Source: Thiemannella venezuelensis (lineage in GTDB: Bacteria > Actinomycetota > Actinomycetes > Streptosporangiales > Streptosporangiaceae). From it: a DNA stretch of 64,000 bases. Below, piece after piece: positions 51,979 to 61,123 of this stretch (positions are counted from its first letter, which is position 1; the number at the start of each line of letters is the position of its first letter). The position numbers and the translations under genes are program-made. Below the pieces are notes generated by a model. That model worked only from the letters and a program-made list of their open reading frames with translations. It was not told the origin of the DNA and did no database searches. Where the stretch lies: contig NZ_JACHJJ010000022.1 in NCBI RefSeq assembly GCF_014203605.1, positions 26,804 through 90,803 of the forward strand. Direction: 5' to 3'.

Positions 51979-52774
51979 CCAGAAATGCGCGGATCGCGTC
52001 CACGGTCTCCTGGGGAGCGCTCAGGTTGGGGCAGTGGCCGGTCGCCTCCATCAGGACCAGTTCGCTGCCGGGAATCTCCCGGTGGACGTATTCGCCCACC
52101 GCCCGGGGCGCGATCAGGTCGTCGGAGCACTGCAGGATGAGCGTCGGCGTCGTCACCCGGCGCAGGTCCGCCCGGTTGTCCGAGAGGAAGGTCACGCCGG
52201 CGAAGTGCCGGGCGATCGCGGGATCCGTACGGCAGAAGCTGTTGGTCAGCTCGGCGCCCAGTTCGGGGCGGTCCGGGTTGCCGACGATCATCGGAGCCAT
52301 GGCGCTCGACCAGCCCAGGTAGTTGCTCTCCAGCGATTCGAGCAGCTCGTCGATGTCCTCCCGGGAGAACCCGCCGACGTAGTCCCCGTCGTCGATGTAG
52401 CGGGGGGACGGCCCCACCAGCACCAGCGCGCCGAACCGCCCGGGTTCCTCGGCCTCCGCGAGGACGCCGATCATCGCGGAGACCGAGTGGCCGACGAAGA
52501 CGACGTCCTTCAGGTCCGCCTCCCGGCAGATCTCCAGCACGTCCTGCGCATAGCCGCCGAGCGAGGAGTAGCGCTCGAAGGAGTAGCTCGCGGGACCGGA
52601 CGCCCCGGCGCCCGCGTGGTCGAACAGCACGACCCGGTACCGGTCCGCGAAGGCGGGCGCGACGAGTCTCCACATGTTCTGGTCACAGCCGAAGCCGTGG
52701 GAGAAGACCATCGGTCTTCCTCCAGGATTGCCCAAGAAATTCAGATTATTACGTTCTTTACTCCCAATAGCCAC
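51971..52774 (-). CDS. rsbQ: RsbQ-like alpha/beta hydrolase (KAI2/D14 superfamily)
   Basis: 267 residues. Triad Ser97 (VGHSVSA), Asp219 (QCSDDLIAP) and His247 (TGHCPN) at the same numbers, within one residue, as B. subtilis RsbQ; FGCDQNMWRLVAPAF, GYAQDVLEIC and NPDRPELGAEL also match. RsbQ binds a small hydrophobic ligand and is required for RsbP phosphatase activity; plant KAI2/D14 receptors are relatives. Operon with the RsbP-like gene directly downstream (8-bp overlap) makes the pairing convincing. GTG start after AAGGTG. Confidence 0.92.
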   Translation of the reverse strand: MAIGSKERNNLNFLGNPGGRPMVFSHGFGCDQNMWRLVAPAFADRYRVVLFDHAGAGASGPASYSFERYSSLGGYAQDVLEICREADLKDVVFVGHSVSAMIGVLAEAEEPGRFGALVLVGPSPRYIDDGDYVGGFSREDIDELLESLESNYLGWSSAMAPMIVGNPDRPELGAELTNSFCRTDPAIARHFAGVTFLSDNRADLRRVTTPTLILQCSDDLIAPRAVGEYVHREIPGSELVLMEATGHCPNLSAPQETVDAIRAFLGD

Positions 52775-52884
52775 ATGTCACCTTTTTGCAATAAAAACAA
52801 CGTTTGCGAATAATCGCATGTTATCTCACAGGCAGACATGGACGGCCGCGGCCCGGAGACGGTGTGCGCCTCCCTGCGCGCGGG

Positions 52885-54090
52885 CTACGGAGCGGGGACG
52901 GTGATGCGGACGCAGGTGCCCGCACCCGGCTCGCTCTCCAGCCGCACGGTGCCCCCGTGCAGGCGGACGATCTTCTCGGTGACGGACAGGCCGAGCCCCG
53001 TGCCGTCGATCGCCCGCTCCTCCGCCTCCGCTCCGCGGTAGAAGTCCTCCAGGACGTGCCCGAGGTCGTCGGCTCCGATGCCGATCCCGGTGTCGCGGAC
53101 CTCCACCGCCGGCCGGTGCCCGGCGGTGACCGTCACGGCGATGGTGCCGCCGGGCGGGGTGAACTTGACCGCGTTGTCCAGGACGTGCCTGAGCGCGATC
53201 CGCAACATCCCGGGGTCGGCCCGCACCACCGCCTCCTGCGGGGCCCGCACGGTCAGGGTGTGCCTTCTGTGCCGGACGCCGTCGGCGACGTCCTCGGCCG
53301 CGAGCCGGGCGACGCCCGCCAGGTCGGTCCGCTCCGGAGCGAAGGCGGCCGTCCCGGCGTTGAGGCTGGCCGTCAGCAGCAGCTCGTCCAGCAACCGCAT
53401 CAGCCTGTCGTTGTTGCGCTCCATCACCGCCATGAACCTGCGTTCGGTGTCCTCGTCCAGCCCGCCTTCCTTCAGGAACTGCAGGGCGTTGCGGATGGAG
53501 GTCATCGGGGTGCGCAGCTCGTGGTTGATGCTGGTCAGGAACTGGTCCCTCAGCCTTTCCAGCTCGGGCGGGCGCGGGACGCGCCCGCCCGATCCGGCGG
53601 CGTGGCGGTACAGCTCCAGCATCGTGGTGGCGCTGGCGGCCAGGGCCTGCAGGAGCTGCCGCTGCTCGGGGACCAGCCGGCGCGGACGGTGGTCGAGCAC
53701 GCACACCGTGCCCAGGGCGTGGCCGCGCCTGCTGACCAGCGGCACCCCCGCGTAGTAGCGCACGTACGGTTCCCCCTCGGCCACGACGTTGCGGCTGAAG
53801 ACCGGGTCCGCCAGCGTGTCGGGGATCTCCAGCAGAGTCCGGCCGCAGATGGTGCGGTGGCAGTAGCCGCTGTCCCGGTCGGCACCGGTCCAGGTGACGC
53901 CGGACCGCCCCTTGAAGTGCTGCCGGTCCGCGTCCAGCAGGTTGACCAGGGCCATGGGCGCCTCGCAGACGTGCGCGGCCAGCATGGCGATGGCGTCGAG
54001 GTCCGGCTCCAGCGGGGCGTCCAGCACCCCCAGCTCCTCCAGCTCCCGCACCCGTTCGGCCTCGTCGGACGGTATGGGCGTCTCCGGCAC
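52885..54090 (-). CDS. GAF-domain sensor histidine kinase
   Basis: 401 residues. GAF domain (~25-165: LEELGVLDAPLEPDLDAIAMLAAHVCEAPMALVNLLDADRQHFK), HisKA phosphoacceptor in FLTSINHELRTPMTSIRNAL, and an HATPase_c domain (DNAVKFTPPGG, VRDTGIGIG, GTGLGLSV). Cytoplasmic, no membrane segment. GTG 54090 with GGGAGG 5 bases upstream. No response regulator is next to it. Located 110 bp downstream side of the RsbQ/RsbP pair, transcribed the same way. Confidence 0.87.
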   Translation of the reverse strand: MPETPIPSDEAERVRELEELGVLDAPLEPDLDAIAMLAAHVCEAPMALVNLLDADRQHFKGRSGVTWTGADRDSGYCHRTICGRTLLEIPDTLADPVFSRNVVAEGEPYVRYYAGVPLVSRRGHALGTVCVLDHRPRRLVPEQRQLLQALAASATTMLELYRHAAGSGGRVPRPPELERLRDQFLTSINHELRTPMTSIRNALQFLKEGGLDEDTERRFMAVMERNNDRLMRLLDELLLTASLNAGTAAFAPERTDLAGVARLAAEDVADGVRHRRHTLTVRAPQEAVVRADPGMLRIALRHVLDNAVKFTPPGGTIAVTVTAGHRPAVEVRDTGIGIGADDLGHVLEDFYRGAEAEERAIDGTGLGLSVTEKIVRLHGGTVRLESEPGAGTCVRITVPAP

Positions 54091-54170
54091 CGTGCCTCCC
54101 ACCTTCCCGGACCCCTCCGCCGGGCCCTGCCGTGCCCTCTCCGCCCGTCGGCCTCCCGGCGCCGGACCGC

Positions 54171-54199
54171 TCCACCGGGTGGACCGCTCCACCGGTGGA
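54171..54199. promoter_or_regulatory. Pair of TCCACC...GGTGGA palindromes
   Basis: TCCACCGGGTGGA (54171-54183) and TCCACCGGTGGA (54188-54199) repeat with 17-bp pitch, about 80-110 bp before the sensor-kinase start. Tandem palindromes at this pitch may be a double operator. Confidence 0.35.
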
Positions 54200-54296
54200 A
54201 CACATAGTGTGACGATTCGGATACAGACTACGGCAAGCGGTGTCCGGGCCCCCCGACGGGCCCGCGACCGGCCGGCGGGCGGGGGAGGCTCCGGGA

Positions 54297-55349
54297 CTAC
54301 GCCGGATGCCAGAGGTCGGGTTCGCCCGGGACACGGCGCAGGCGGCCGCGGGCCTCCAGCCAGACCAGGTGGGCCAGGGTCTCGTTGTTGGCCGCCCGGC
54401 GCATGAACGACGGGATGGTCTCCCACGGCCGCGACCAGGTCAGCCGGGTCGCGGTGTCCCAGCAGGTGATCCCGCCCGCCGCGCCGACCGCCGCCTCGAT
54501 CTCGGCCAGCCGCTCGGAGTGGTGGGCCATCACGTGGTCGACCCGCTCGGCCAGCTCCAGGAACCGGTACTCGTGCGCGGGCAGCACCTCGTCCACGTCG
54601 AACTTCCGCACCGTCGCCAGCGCCTGGAGGTAGTCGGCCAGCGGGTTGGGCGCGGACTGCGGGTGGACCGCCACGATCGGCGTGATCCTCGCGAGCACGT
54701 GGTCCCCGGAGAACAGCAGCCGCCGCTCCCGCTCGACGAAGCACAGGTGGCCCGGCGAGTGACCGGGGGTCCAGACCGCCTGCAGGTCCCAGCCGGGCAG
54801 GCCGACGCGCTCGCCGTCCTCGATCAGCCGGTCGGGTCTGGCCATGGTCACGTAGTGCCGGATCATCATCGAGGCCCCGGCCAGCTCGTCCAGGGTCGCC
54901 TGCGGCACGCCCGAGCGCACCAGCAGTGCGCGCTCCTGCGCCACCAGGCTGTCGACCGCACCGTCGTCGTAGCGGTCGTGCAGCAGCCGGGAGTCCGCCG
55001 GGTGCAGGCCGATCCAGGCCCCCGAGACCTCGCGGATCCGCCCGGCCAGGCCGTAGTGGTCGGGGTGGATGTGGGTGACCAGCACCGCCTTGACGTCGGT
55101 CATCTCGTACCCGGCGACCTTCAGCCCGGCGGCCAGCGCGCCGTACGCCTCGTCGGTGTTCCAGCCCGCGTCGACGATCGCCACCCCGTCGGGCAGCTCC
55201 AGGGCGTAGACCAGCACGTAGCGCAGGGGGATGGCGGGCAGCGGCACCGGGATCGACCAGAGCCCCGGCCGGACCCGCTCCACCTCCGGGAAGCCCCCGC
55301 TCGTCCACGCCTCCCGCTGCGCCTCACTGGCCGGCGTCACCTTGGTCAT
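54297..55349 (-). CDS. metallo-beta-lactamase-fold hydrolase (paralogue of 20325-21344)
   Basis: 350 residues. Metal motif THIHPDHYG, TPGHSPGHLCFV, FSGDHVLARI and PAHEYRF; C-terminal helical/winged tail (CWDTATRLTWSRPWETIPS). Same architecture as the protein encoded after fadA5, with clear sequence similarity, so the two share ancestry and perhaps chemistry on CoA esters. A half KstR site lies in the divergent gap with the GST gene (55399-55404). Confidence 0.87.
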   Translation of the reverse strand: MTKVTPASEAQREAWTSGGFPEVERVRPGLWSIPVPLPAIPLRYVLVYALELPDGVAIVDAGWNTDEAYGALAAGLKVAGYEMTDVKAVLVTHIHPDHYGLAGRIREVSGAWIGLHPADSRLLHDRYDDGAVDSLVAQERALLVRSGVPQATLDELAGASMMIRHYVTMARPDRLIEDGERVGLPGWDLQAVWTPGHSPGHLCFVERERRLLFSGDHVLARITPIVAVHPQSAPNPLADYLQALATVRKFDVDEVLPAHEYRFLELAERVDHVMAHHSERLAEIEAAVGAAGGITCWDTATRLTWSRPWETIPSFMRRAANNETLAHLVWLEARGRLRRVPGEPDLWHPA

Positions 55350-55462
55350 CCCCGAACTCCCTTCGACGTCCCCGATTCTGCCCCCTGCACCGAATTATGT
55401 TCTACTCGGGGTACCACGGGGCGCCGCCGGGCACGCCGTACGAGCGCCGTAGCGTGAAACCC

Positions 55463-56374
55463 ATGAAGCTGGGAAACGAGATCGCGGGCGACGGGCGGTT
55501 CGTCCGCCAGCCCAACCGGTTCACCGCGCGGATCGAGGAGGGCGGCGAGCACCCGCCCGAGCCGGGCCGCTACCAGATCTACGCCTCCTACGCCTGCCCG
55601 TGGGCGCAGCGCTCGCTCATCGTGCGCGAGCTGCTCGGGCTCCAGGACGTGGTCGGCGTGACCGTCGTGGATCCGATCAGGGACGAGAAGGGCTGGCGGA
55701 TCCCGGGCGGCGACCCGGTGACCGGAGTCGAGTACCTCTCGGAGCTCTACCACGCCACCGACCCGGACTTCCGGGGCCGCTACACCGTGCCCTGCGTCTG
55801 GGACCGCACGGCCGGGCGCATCGCCACCAACGACTACTTCCAGATCACGCTCACCCTGGAGACCGCCTTCGCCCCCTGGCACGCCGAGGGCGCGCCCGAC
55901 CTCTACCCGGCCGCGCTCCGCGCGGAGATCGACGCGCTGAACGAGACGATCTACCGCGGGCTCAACAACGGCGTCTACGGAGCCGGCTTCGCCACCTCGC
56001 AGGAGGCCTACGACGAGGCGGTGGTGAAGGTCTTCGCCACGCTGGACATGCTGGAGGGGCGCCTGTCCGACGGCCGGCCGTACCTGCACGGCGAGGCGCT
56101 GACCGAGAGCGACGTGCGGACCTACACGACGCTCGCCCGGTTCGACGCGGTCTACCACTCGCACTTCAAGTGCGCGATCCGCCGCCTGGTCGACTACCCG
56201 GCGCTGTGGGCCTACGCCCGCCGCCTCTACGCGATCCCGGCCTTCCGCGGCACCACCGACTTCGACCAGATCAAGCGGCACTACTTCATCACCCAGACGA
56301 ACATCAACCCGACGCGGATCGTGCCGCGGGGGCCGGAGCTCGACTGGACGGCCGCCCCTGAGGACCGGCCCTAA
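55463..56374 (+). CDS. Xi-class glutathione S-transferase-like protein (glutathionyl/mycothiol-hydroquinone reductase type)
   Basis: 303 residues. N-terminal thioredoxin-like domain with catalytic YASYACPWAQR (the Xi-class CPWA motif), then all-helical C-terminal domain (IYRGLNNGVYGAGFATSQEAYDEAV; LTESDVRTYTTLARFDAVYHSHFK). Relatives reduce glutathionyl-hydroquinones; actinomycetes lack glutathione, so mycothiol is the likelier thiol. ATG 55463 chosen because the protein then begins like relatives (KLGNEIAGDGRFVRQPNRF); ATG 55397 is the longer option. Confidence 0.87.
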   Translation: MKLGNEIAGDGRFVRQPNRFTARIEEGGEHPPEPGRYQIYASYACPWAQRSLIVRELLGLQDVVGVTVVDPIRDEKGWRIPGGDPVTGVEYLSELYHATDPDFRGRYTVPCVWDRTAGRIATNDYFQITLTLETAFAPWHAEGAPDLYPAALRAEIDALNETIYRGLNNGVYGAGFATSQEAYDEAVVKVFATLDMLEGRLSDGRPYLHGEALTESDVRTYTTLARFDAVYHSHFKCAIRRLVDYPALWAYARRLYAIPAFRGTTDFDQIKRHYFITQTNINPTRIVPRGPELDWTAAPEDRP

Positions 56375-57552
56375 CCGGACTCCCCACCGGTCTCCCGCGG
56401 CGGCCCCGAGGCCGGCAGGGTGATGGTGAAGACGGAGCCCTCGCCCGGGGTGCTGGAGGCGGAGATCGTGCCGCCGTGCGCCTCGGCGACGGCCCTGGCG
56501 ATGGTCAGCCCCAGCCCGACCCCCTGGATGGCCTCGTCCCGGGCGAAGCGGGCGCGGGCGAACCTCTCGAACACCTGCGGCAGTTCGTCCGGGATGATGC
56601 CGACGCCGCGGTCGATCACAGTGATCGACACGTCCTCTCCGGCGGCGGAGGCGCGCACGGTGACCGGGGTGCCGCTCGCGGAGAACTTCGCGGCGTTCGA
56701 CAGCAGCGCGCCCACCGCCCCCACCAGCATGCCGCGGTCGGCGTGGACGCGCGGGAGGCCGGAGTCGACGCGCACCCGGACCTCGTGGTCCCCGCACCTG
56801 GTCTCGGCGGCCGTCTCCCGCACCGCCTCGTCCACGATCTCGGCCACCGCCACCGGAGCGGGATCGGGCTCCAGGCGGCCGCCGGTGACGGTGTTGACCG
56901 CCAGGAGGTCCTCGATCAGCTTCCGCAGCCGCATCGCGTTGTGGGTCATGGTGCTCAGCATCCGGCTGCGCTGACCGACGGGCAGCTCGCCGATGTCGCC
57001 GTCGCCGAACATCTCCAGGTAGCCGATGATGACGGTCAGCGGGGTGCGCAGCTCGTGGCTGACCATGGCGACGAAGTCGTCCTTGGCGCGGTCCAGCTCC
57101 GCGAGCCGGGCCAGGGTCGCCTGCTCCTTCTCGTAGCTCTCCCGCAGGGCGCGCTCGGCGCGCTGCCGGTCGGTGACGTCGTGGATGAAGGCGTTGAACG
57201 TCCAGGCGCCGCCTTCCCGCACGGCCCAGATCACCAGCTCGGCGGGGAACTCGCTGCCGTCGGCGCGCAGCGCGGCCATCTCCAGCCGCCGTCCCAGCAC
57301 CCTCGACCGCCCGGTCGCCACGAACCGGGCCCGGCCGGCCTGGTCGGCGTCCCGGTAGCGCTCCGGCACGATCGTCTCGGACATCGGCCGCCCGAGCGCC
57401 TGCTCGCGCGGGAGGCCGAACATCCGCTCGGCCGCGGCGTTCCACCTGATGATGCGGCCGTCCTCGCCGACGGCCACGAACGCCTCCACCGACATCTCGA
57501 TGACGTCGTCGAGCAGTGCCGCCGGCGCGGCCCTGCGCCTCTCTTCTGCCAC
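56371..57552 (-). CDS. PAS-domain sensor histidine kinase
   Basis: 393 residues. PAS (~15-125: FVAVGEDGRIIRWNAAAERMFGLPREQALGR), short coiled segment, HisKA with FVAMVSHELRTPLTVIIGYL and HATPase_c (LSNAAKFSASG, DRGVGIIPDEL, GVGLGLTIARAV). No membrane segment, no partner response regulator beside it. GTG 57552 fits AGGGA spacing best; GTG 57555 is adjacent. The stop overlaps the convergent GST stop by 3-4 bases (CTAA shared). Confidence 0.87.
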   Translation of the reverse strand: MAEERRRAAPAALLDDVIEMSVEAFVAVGEDGRIIRWNAAAERMFGLPREQALGRPMSETIVPERYRDADQAGRARFVATGRSRVLGRRLEMAALRADGSEFPAELVIWAVREGGAWTFNAFIHDVTDRQRAERALRESYEKEQATLARLAELDRAKDDFVAMVSHELRTPLTVIIGYLEMFGDGDIGELPVGQRSRMLSTMTHNAMRLRKLIEDLLAVNTVTGGRLEPDPAPVAVAEIVDEAVRETAAETRCGDHEVRVRVDSGLPRVHADRGMLVGAVGALLSNAAKFSASGTPVTVRASAAGEDVSITVIDRGVGIIPDELPQVFERFARARFARDEAIQGVGLGLTIARAVAEAHGGTISASSTPGEGSVFTITLPASGPPRETGGESG

Positions 57553-57769
57553 CACCGTCCCTTTCCTCCACGCTCTCCCTGCCCGGCGGACCCGTAGATC
57601 ACCATAGGTGGCGAGCAAATTACGCAACGGCGGGACATCGCGTACGGCTCCCGGAGCGCAGCGGGCCGGGCCGCGTCCGCCGGGAGGCCCGGGCGGACGG
57701 GAGCGTGAAAGTTTCATCGGGCAAATCCGACATCATGCCGGTCGGCCGGAGCGGCCGCCGGTCCGGTTG

Positions 57770-57799
57770 TTGACGGCTGGACGAACCCCTGGAAACAAT
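57770..57799 (+). promoter_or_regulatory. Candidate promoter of the GH9 cellulase
   Basis: TTGACG (57770-57775), 18-bp spacer, AACAAT (57794-57799). Predicted start ~57806, 10 bp before the CebR-type operator. The rest of the 308-bp gap 57553-57860 holds no gene that I can support. Confidence 0.4.
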
Positions 57800-57815
57800 C
57801 GACGCACTGTGAAAG

Positions 57816-57829
57816 TGGGAGCGCTCCCA
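57816..57829. promoter_or_regulatory. CebR-type operator
   Basis: TGGGAGCGCTCCCA, identical to the 14-bp palindrome bound by CebR, the LacI-family cellobiose-responsive repressor of streptomycete cellulase genes; flanking G/C extend it to 16 bp. Lies 32 bp before the cellulase start. Confidence 0.85.
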
Positions 57830-57860
57830 CGCGGTCGTGTCACTTCCTGAAGGAACCCCC

Positions 57861-60401
57861 GTGATCAGACCCCCCACCTGGCTCACCCTCACCGCCGCCA
57901 CCGCCGTCTCCGTGGCCATGGTCGTCCTGGCCCCCCTCCCCGCCGCCGCCGAAGGCCCCGAGCAGATCGTCAACGGCACCTTCGACAACGGCACCGCCTC
58001 CTGGTGGAGCACGGCCAACACCACCCTGGAGGTCGACGGCGGCCGGCTCTGCGCCGACGTCCCCGGCGGCACCGCCAACCCCTGGGACGTCATCGTCGGC
58101 CAGAACGACGTCGCCCTGGTCAAGGACGAGACCTACGAGTACTCCTTCTTCGGCACCGCCGCGCCGGGCCGGGTCGCCAAGGCCCTGATCCAGCTCCCGG
58201 TGGACCCCTGGACCCAGTTCCTGGCCGTCAACCCCGAGCTGAGCGTCTCCGGCAACGACTACTCCTACACGTTCACCGCGCCCGTGGACCTGCCGAACGC
58301 GCAGGTGGCCTTCCAGGTCGGCGGCAGCGCGACCCCCTGGAGGTTCTGCGTGGACAACGTCTCCCTCAAGGGCGGCGCCGAACCCGACGTCTACGTCCCC
58401 GACACCGGTCCCCGCGTCCGGGTGAACATGGTCGGCTACCTGCCCACCGGCCCGAAGAACGCCACCGTGGTCACCGGGAGGACCGAGGCCGTGGCCTGGA
58501 GGCTGGAGCGCGGCGGGCGGACCGTCGCCGAGGGCGAGACCGTCCCGCGCGGCGTGGACGCCAGCTCCGGCCAGAACGTGCACTCGATCGACTTCGGCTC
58601 GGTCACCGAGCCGGGCACCGGCTACACGCTCACCGCCGACGGCGAGACCAGCCGCCCGTTCGACATCGCCGACGACCTGTACGGCGAGCTGAAGACCGAC
58701 GCGCTGAAGTTCTACTACACCCAGCGCAGCGCCACCGAGATCCTCGACTCCCTCCGCCCGGGGTACGGCAGGCCCGCCGGCCACGCCGGGACCGCCCCGA
58801 ACCGGGGCGACGTCGAGGTGCCCTGCCAGCCGGGCGTCTGCGACTACACGCTCGACGTCAGCGGCGGCTGGTACGACGCGGGCGACCACGGCAAGTACGT
58901 CGTCAACGGCGGCATCTCCGTCCACCAGATCATGTCCACCTTCGAACGGGCCAAGACCGACGGCACGCACTCCGACGGGGACCTGGACATCCCCGAGAGC
59001 GGCAACGGCGTCCCCGACATCCTCGACGAGGCCCGCTGGGAGCAGGAGTTCCTGCTGAGCATGCAGGTCCCCGACGGCAAGCCGCACGCCGGCATGGCCC
59101 ACCACAAGATCCACGACGCCGCGTGGACCGGCCTGCCGATGATGCCCCACCTCGACCCGCAGAAGCGCGAGCTGCACCCGCCGACCACCGCCGCCACCCT
59201 CAACCTGGCCGCCACCGCCGCGCAGGCGGCCCGGCTCTTCGCCCCGTACGACGCCGACTTCGCCAAGCGGAACCTGGCTGCCGCGCGCAGGGCGTGGGCC
59301 GCGGCCAAGGCCGACCCGGTCCGCTACGCCGACCCGGCCGACGGCACCGGCGGCGGCGCCTACCCCGACAACGACGTGACCGACGAGTTCTACTGGGCCG
59401 CCGCCGAGCTCTACATCACCACCGGTGAGAAGGAGTTCAAGGACTTCGTCCTGGCCTCCCCGCACCACACCGCCGACATCTGGCTCGACCGGGGCTTCGA
59501 CTGGGGCCACACCGCCCAGCTCGGCAGGCTCCAGCTCGCCGCCGTGCCCAACGCCCTGCCCGACCGGGCCCGGGTGCGCGCGTCGGTCCTGGAGGGCGCG
59601 GACAAGTACCTCGCCGTGCAGAAGGCCCACCCGTACGGCCTGCCGTACAACCCGCCGGACTTCGACTGGGGCTCCAACAACCTGATCCTGAACAACATGG
59701 TCGTGATGGCCGTCGCCCACGACATCAGCGGCGCCGCGAAGTACCGCGACGGCGTGCTGGAGGGCATGGACTACATCCTCGGCCGCAACGCGCTCAACCA
59801 GTCCTACGTGACCGGCTACGGCGAGGTGGCGTCCAAGAACCAGCACAGCCGCTGGTACGCCCGCCAGCTCGACCCCGGCCTGCCCAACCCGCCGAGGGGC
59901 ACCCTGTCCGGCGGCCCCAACTCCGCCATCCAGGACCCGGTCGCCCAGGCCAAGCTCCAGGGCTGCAAGCCGCAGTTCTGCTACCTCGACGACATCGAGT
60001 CGTGGTCCACCAACGAGCTGACCATCAACTGGAACTCCCCGCTGTCCTGGATCGCGTCCTTCCTGGCCGATCCCGTCCCGGCGGGCGACTTCAAGGTCAC
60101 CTACACCAACCACGGCCAGTGGCCGGACGGGTTCAACACCCAGGTCACCATCACCAACACCGGCGAGAAGGCGATCGAGGGCTGGACGCTGACGTGGTCC
60201 TTCCTCGGCGGCCAGAAGGTGCGCCGGCACTGGAACGCCGAGCTGTCCCAGGACGGCGCGACCGTGACGGCGAAGAACCTGGGCTACAACCGGGTCATCA
60301 AGCCCGGCCGCTCGGTCACCTTCGGCTTCATCGGCGCCGACGCCCCCGGCCCCAACCCCAAGCCGGAGCGCTTCATCCTCAACGGCACCCTCGGCCGCTG
60401 A
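57861..60401 (+). CDS. secreted GH9 cellulase with CBM4-like, Ig-like and CBM2 modules
   Basis: 846 residues, extracellular. Signal peptide ~1-32 (cut after PLPAAA). CBM4/9-like module (~35-170, [11 protein letters not shown]...[10 protein letters not shown]), Ig-like CelD-N domain (~185-275), GH9 catalytic (alpha/alpha)6 barrel (~280-735) with [18 protein letters not shown] (nucleophile Asp pair), [13 protein letters not shown] and the acid Glu in [11 protein letters not shown], then a CBM2 cellulose-binding module (~750-846, conserved Trp). Hydrolyses beta-1,4-glucan. Start GTG 57861 because AAGGA is 6 bases upstream. CebR box upstream implies induction by cello-oligosaccharides. Confidence 0.94.
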   Translation: MIRPPTWLTLTAATAVSVAMVVLAPLPAAAEGPEQIVNGTFDNGTASWWSTANTTLEVDGGRLCADVPGGTANPWDVIVGQNDVALVKDETYEYSFFGTAAPGRVAKALIQLPVDPWTQFLAVNPELSVSGNDYSYTFTAPVDLPNAQVAFQVGGSATPWRFCVDNVSLKGGAEPDVYVPDTGPRVRVNMVGYLPTGPKNATVVTGRTEAVAWRLERGGRTVAEGETVPRGVDASSGQNVHSIDFGSVTEPGTGYTLTADGETSRPFDIADDLYGELKTDALKFYYTQRSATEILDSLRPGYGRPAGHAGTAPNRGDVEVPCQPGVCDYTLDVSGGWYDAGDHGKYVVNGGISVHQIMSTFERAKTDGTHSDGDLDIPESGNGVPDILDEARWEQEFLLSMQVPDGKPHAGMAHHKIHDAAWTGLPMMPHLDPQKRELHPPTTAATLNLAATAAQAARLFAPYDADFAKRNLAAARRAWAAAKADPVRYADPADGTGGGAYPDNDVTDEFYWAAAELYITTGEKEFKDFVLASPHHTADIWLDRGFDWGHTAQLGRLQLAAVPNALPDRARVRASVLEGADKYLAVQKAHPYGLPYNPPDFDWGSNNLILNNMVVMAVAHDISGAAKYRDGVLEGMDYILGRNALNQSYVTGYGEVASKNQHSRWYARQLDPGLPNPPRGTLSGGPNSAIQDPVAQAKLQGCKPQFCYLDDIESWSTNELTINWNSPLSWIASFLADPVPAGDFKVTYTNHGQWPDGFNTQVTITNTGEKAIEGWTLTWSFLGGQKVRRHWNAELSQDGATVTAKNLGYNRVIKPGRSVTFGFIGADAPGPNPKPERFILNGTLGR

Positions 60402-60437
60402 CCCGGCGACGGCGAACCCCGCCGCCACCCCCTCGAC

Positions 60438-60470
60438 CAGGGCGGCCGCACTCCTCCGGCGGCCGCCCTG
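60438..60470 (+). terminator. Terminator after the cellulase
   Basis: CAGGGCGGCCGC (60438-60449) pairs with GCGGCCGCCCTG (60459-60470), 9-base loop, 37 bases past the stop. Confidence 0.65.
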
Positions 60471-60549
60471 CCGCGCTTCCCGCGGCTCGGCGGAGGCCGG
60501 CCGCGCCCCGGCGGTACCGCCCCTCGCGGGCGGTGCCGCCGTCCCCGCG

Positions 60550-60861
60550 TCAGGAGAGCGGGCGCACGTCCAAGCCGTAGCCCAGGCGGTCGATCCACCA
60601 TGGTCCGCAGCTCGCCGCGCTCCACTGGCCGCTGCCGGTCGCCACCCAGCCGCCGTCCCTGCGGCCGTTGACGCACTGGACCCACGCGCGGAACTCGTAG
60701 GCGGGACCGTTCGTCGCGCATCGGGCGGAGAACGAGTTCTGACCGAAGGCGTACTCGCAGTCGCCGACTCCCGCCGACGCCGGGCTCAGCGCACTCGACC
60801 CGACGGTGACGGCTCCCGCCGCGAGCACGGTCGCGGCGAGGACGCGCAGGGTTCTTCTCAT
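60550..60861 (-). CDS. small secreted protein, unknown function
   Basis: 103 residues. Signal peptide (RRTLRVLAATVLAAGAVTVGSSALSPASA) cut near residue 30, leaving a ~73-residue mature protein with four Cys (DCEY, ARCATN, QCVN, SCGP) likely forming two disulfides, and several Trp/Tyr. No family recognised. The 19-bp palindrome at 60954 is about 93 bp upstream. Confidence 0.75.
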   Translation of the reverse strand: MRRTLRVLAATVLAAGAVTVGSSALSPASAGVGDCEYAFGQNSFSARCATNGPAYEFRAWVQCVNGRRDGGWVATGSGQWSAASCGPWWIDRLGYGLDVRPLS

Positions 60862-60953
60862 ACCCTCTCCTCGTACTGGTGACGGATGGCCGTTCCACGT
60901 TCCGTTCGCCCCGGTTGGCGCCCCAGATCCGGGGGTGTGCAGAAGAGATAATT

Positions 60954-60972
60954 CTTAGGAAACTTTCCTAAG
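60954..60972. promoter_or_regulatory. 19-bp perfect palindrome CTTAGGAAA-C-TTTCCTAAG
   Basis: 9-bp arms, centred in the 262-bp gap between the small secreted protein and the XRE regulator. Similar GGAAA-TTTCC palindromes occur before secreted polysaccharide-degrading enzyme genes of actinomycetes (for example the CsnR-type site of chitosanase genes), from memory. Confidence 0.55.
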
Positions 60973-61123
60973 CGAAAGATACGTGCCAGGCCGGGCGCGT
61001 CAACCCTGCGCGTGCCGGCAACCTCATCCACTCAGCGGATGCCGGAAGAAGACCGCCTCATTCCGTCGGACGTTCCCAGGCATGACGTGCGGCCCCGGAT
61101 CCCGTAGGCACCATCCCGCCCGA

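Noticed and set aside
55399-55404. TAGAAC half-site between MBL and GST genes as a KstR box
   Set aside because: Second half AATTCG fails at two core positions.
57840-60428. 862-codon minus-strand frame over the GH9 cellulase
   Set aside because: Val/Gly/Asp-rich antisense shadow; the plus strand carries complete cellulase modules.
60954-60972. Transposon inverted-repeat end
   Set aside because: Arms abut with a 1-bp centre, as in an operator; no transposase nearby.
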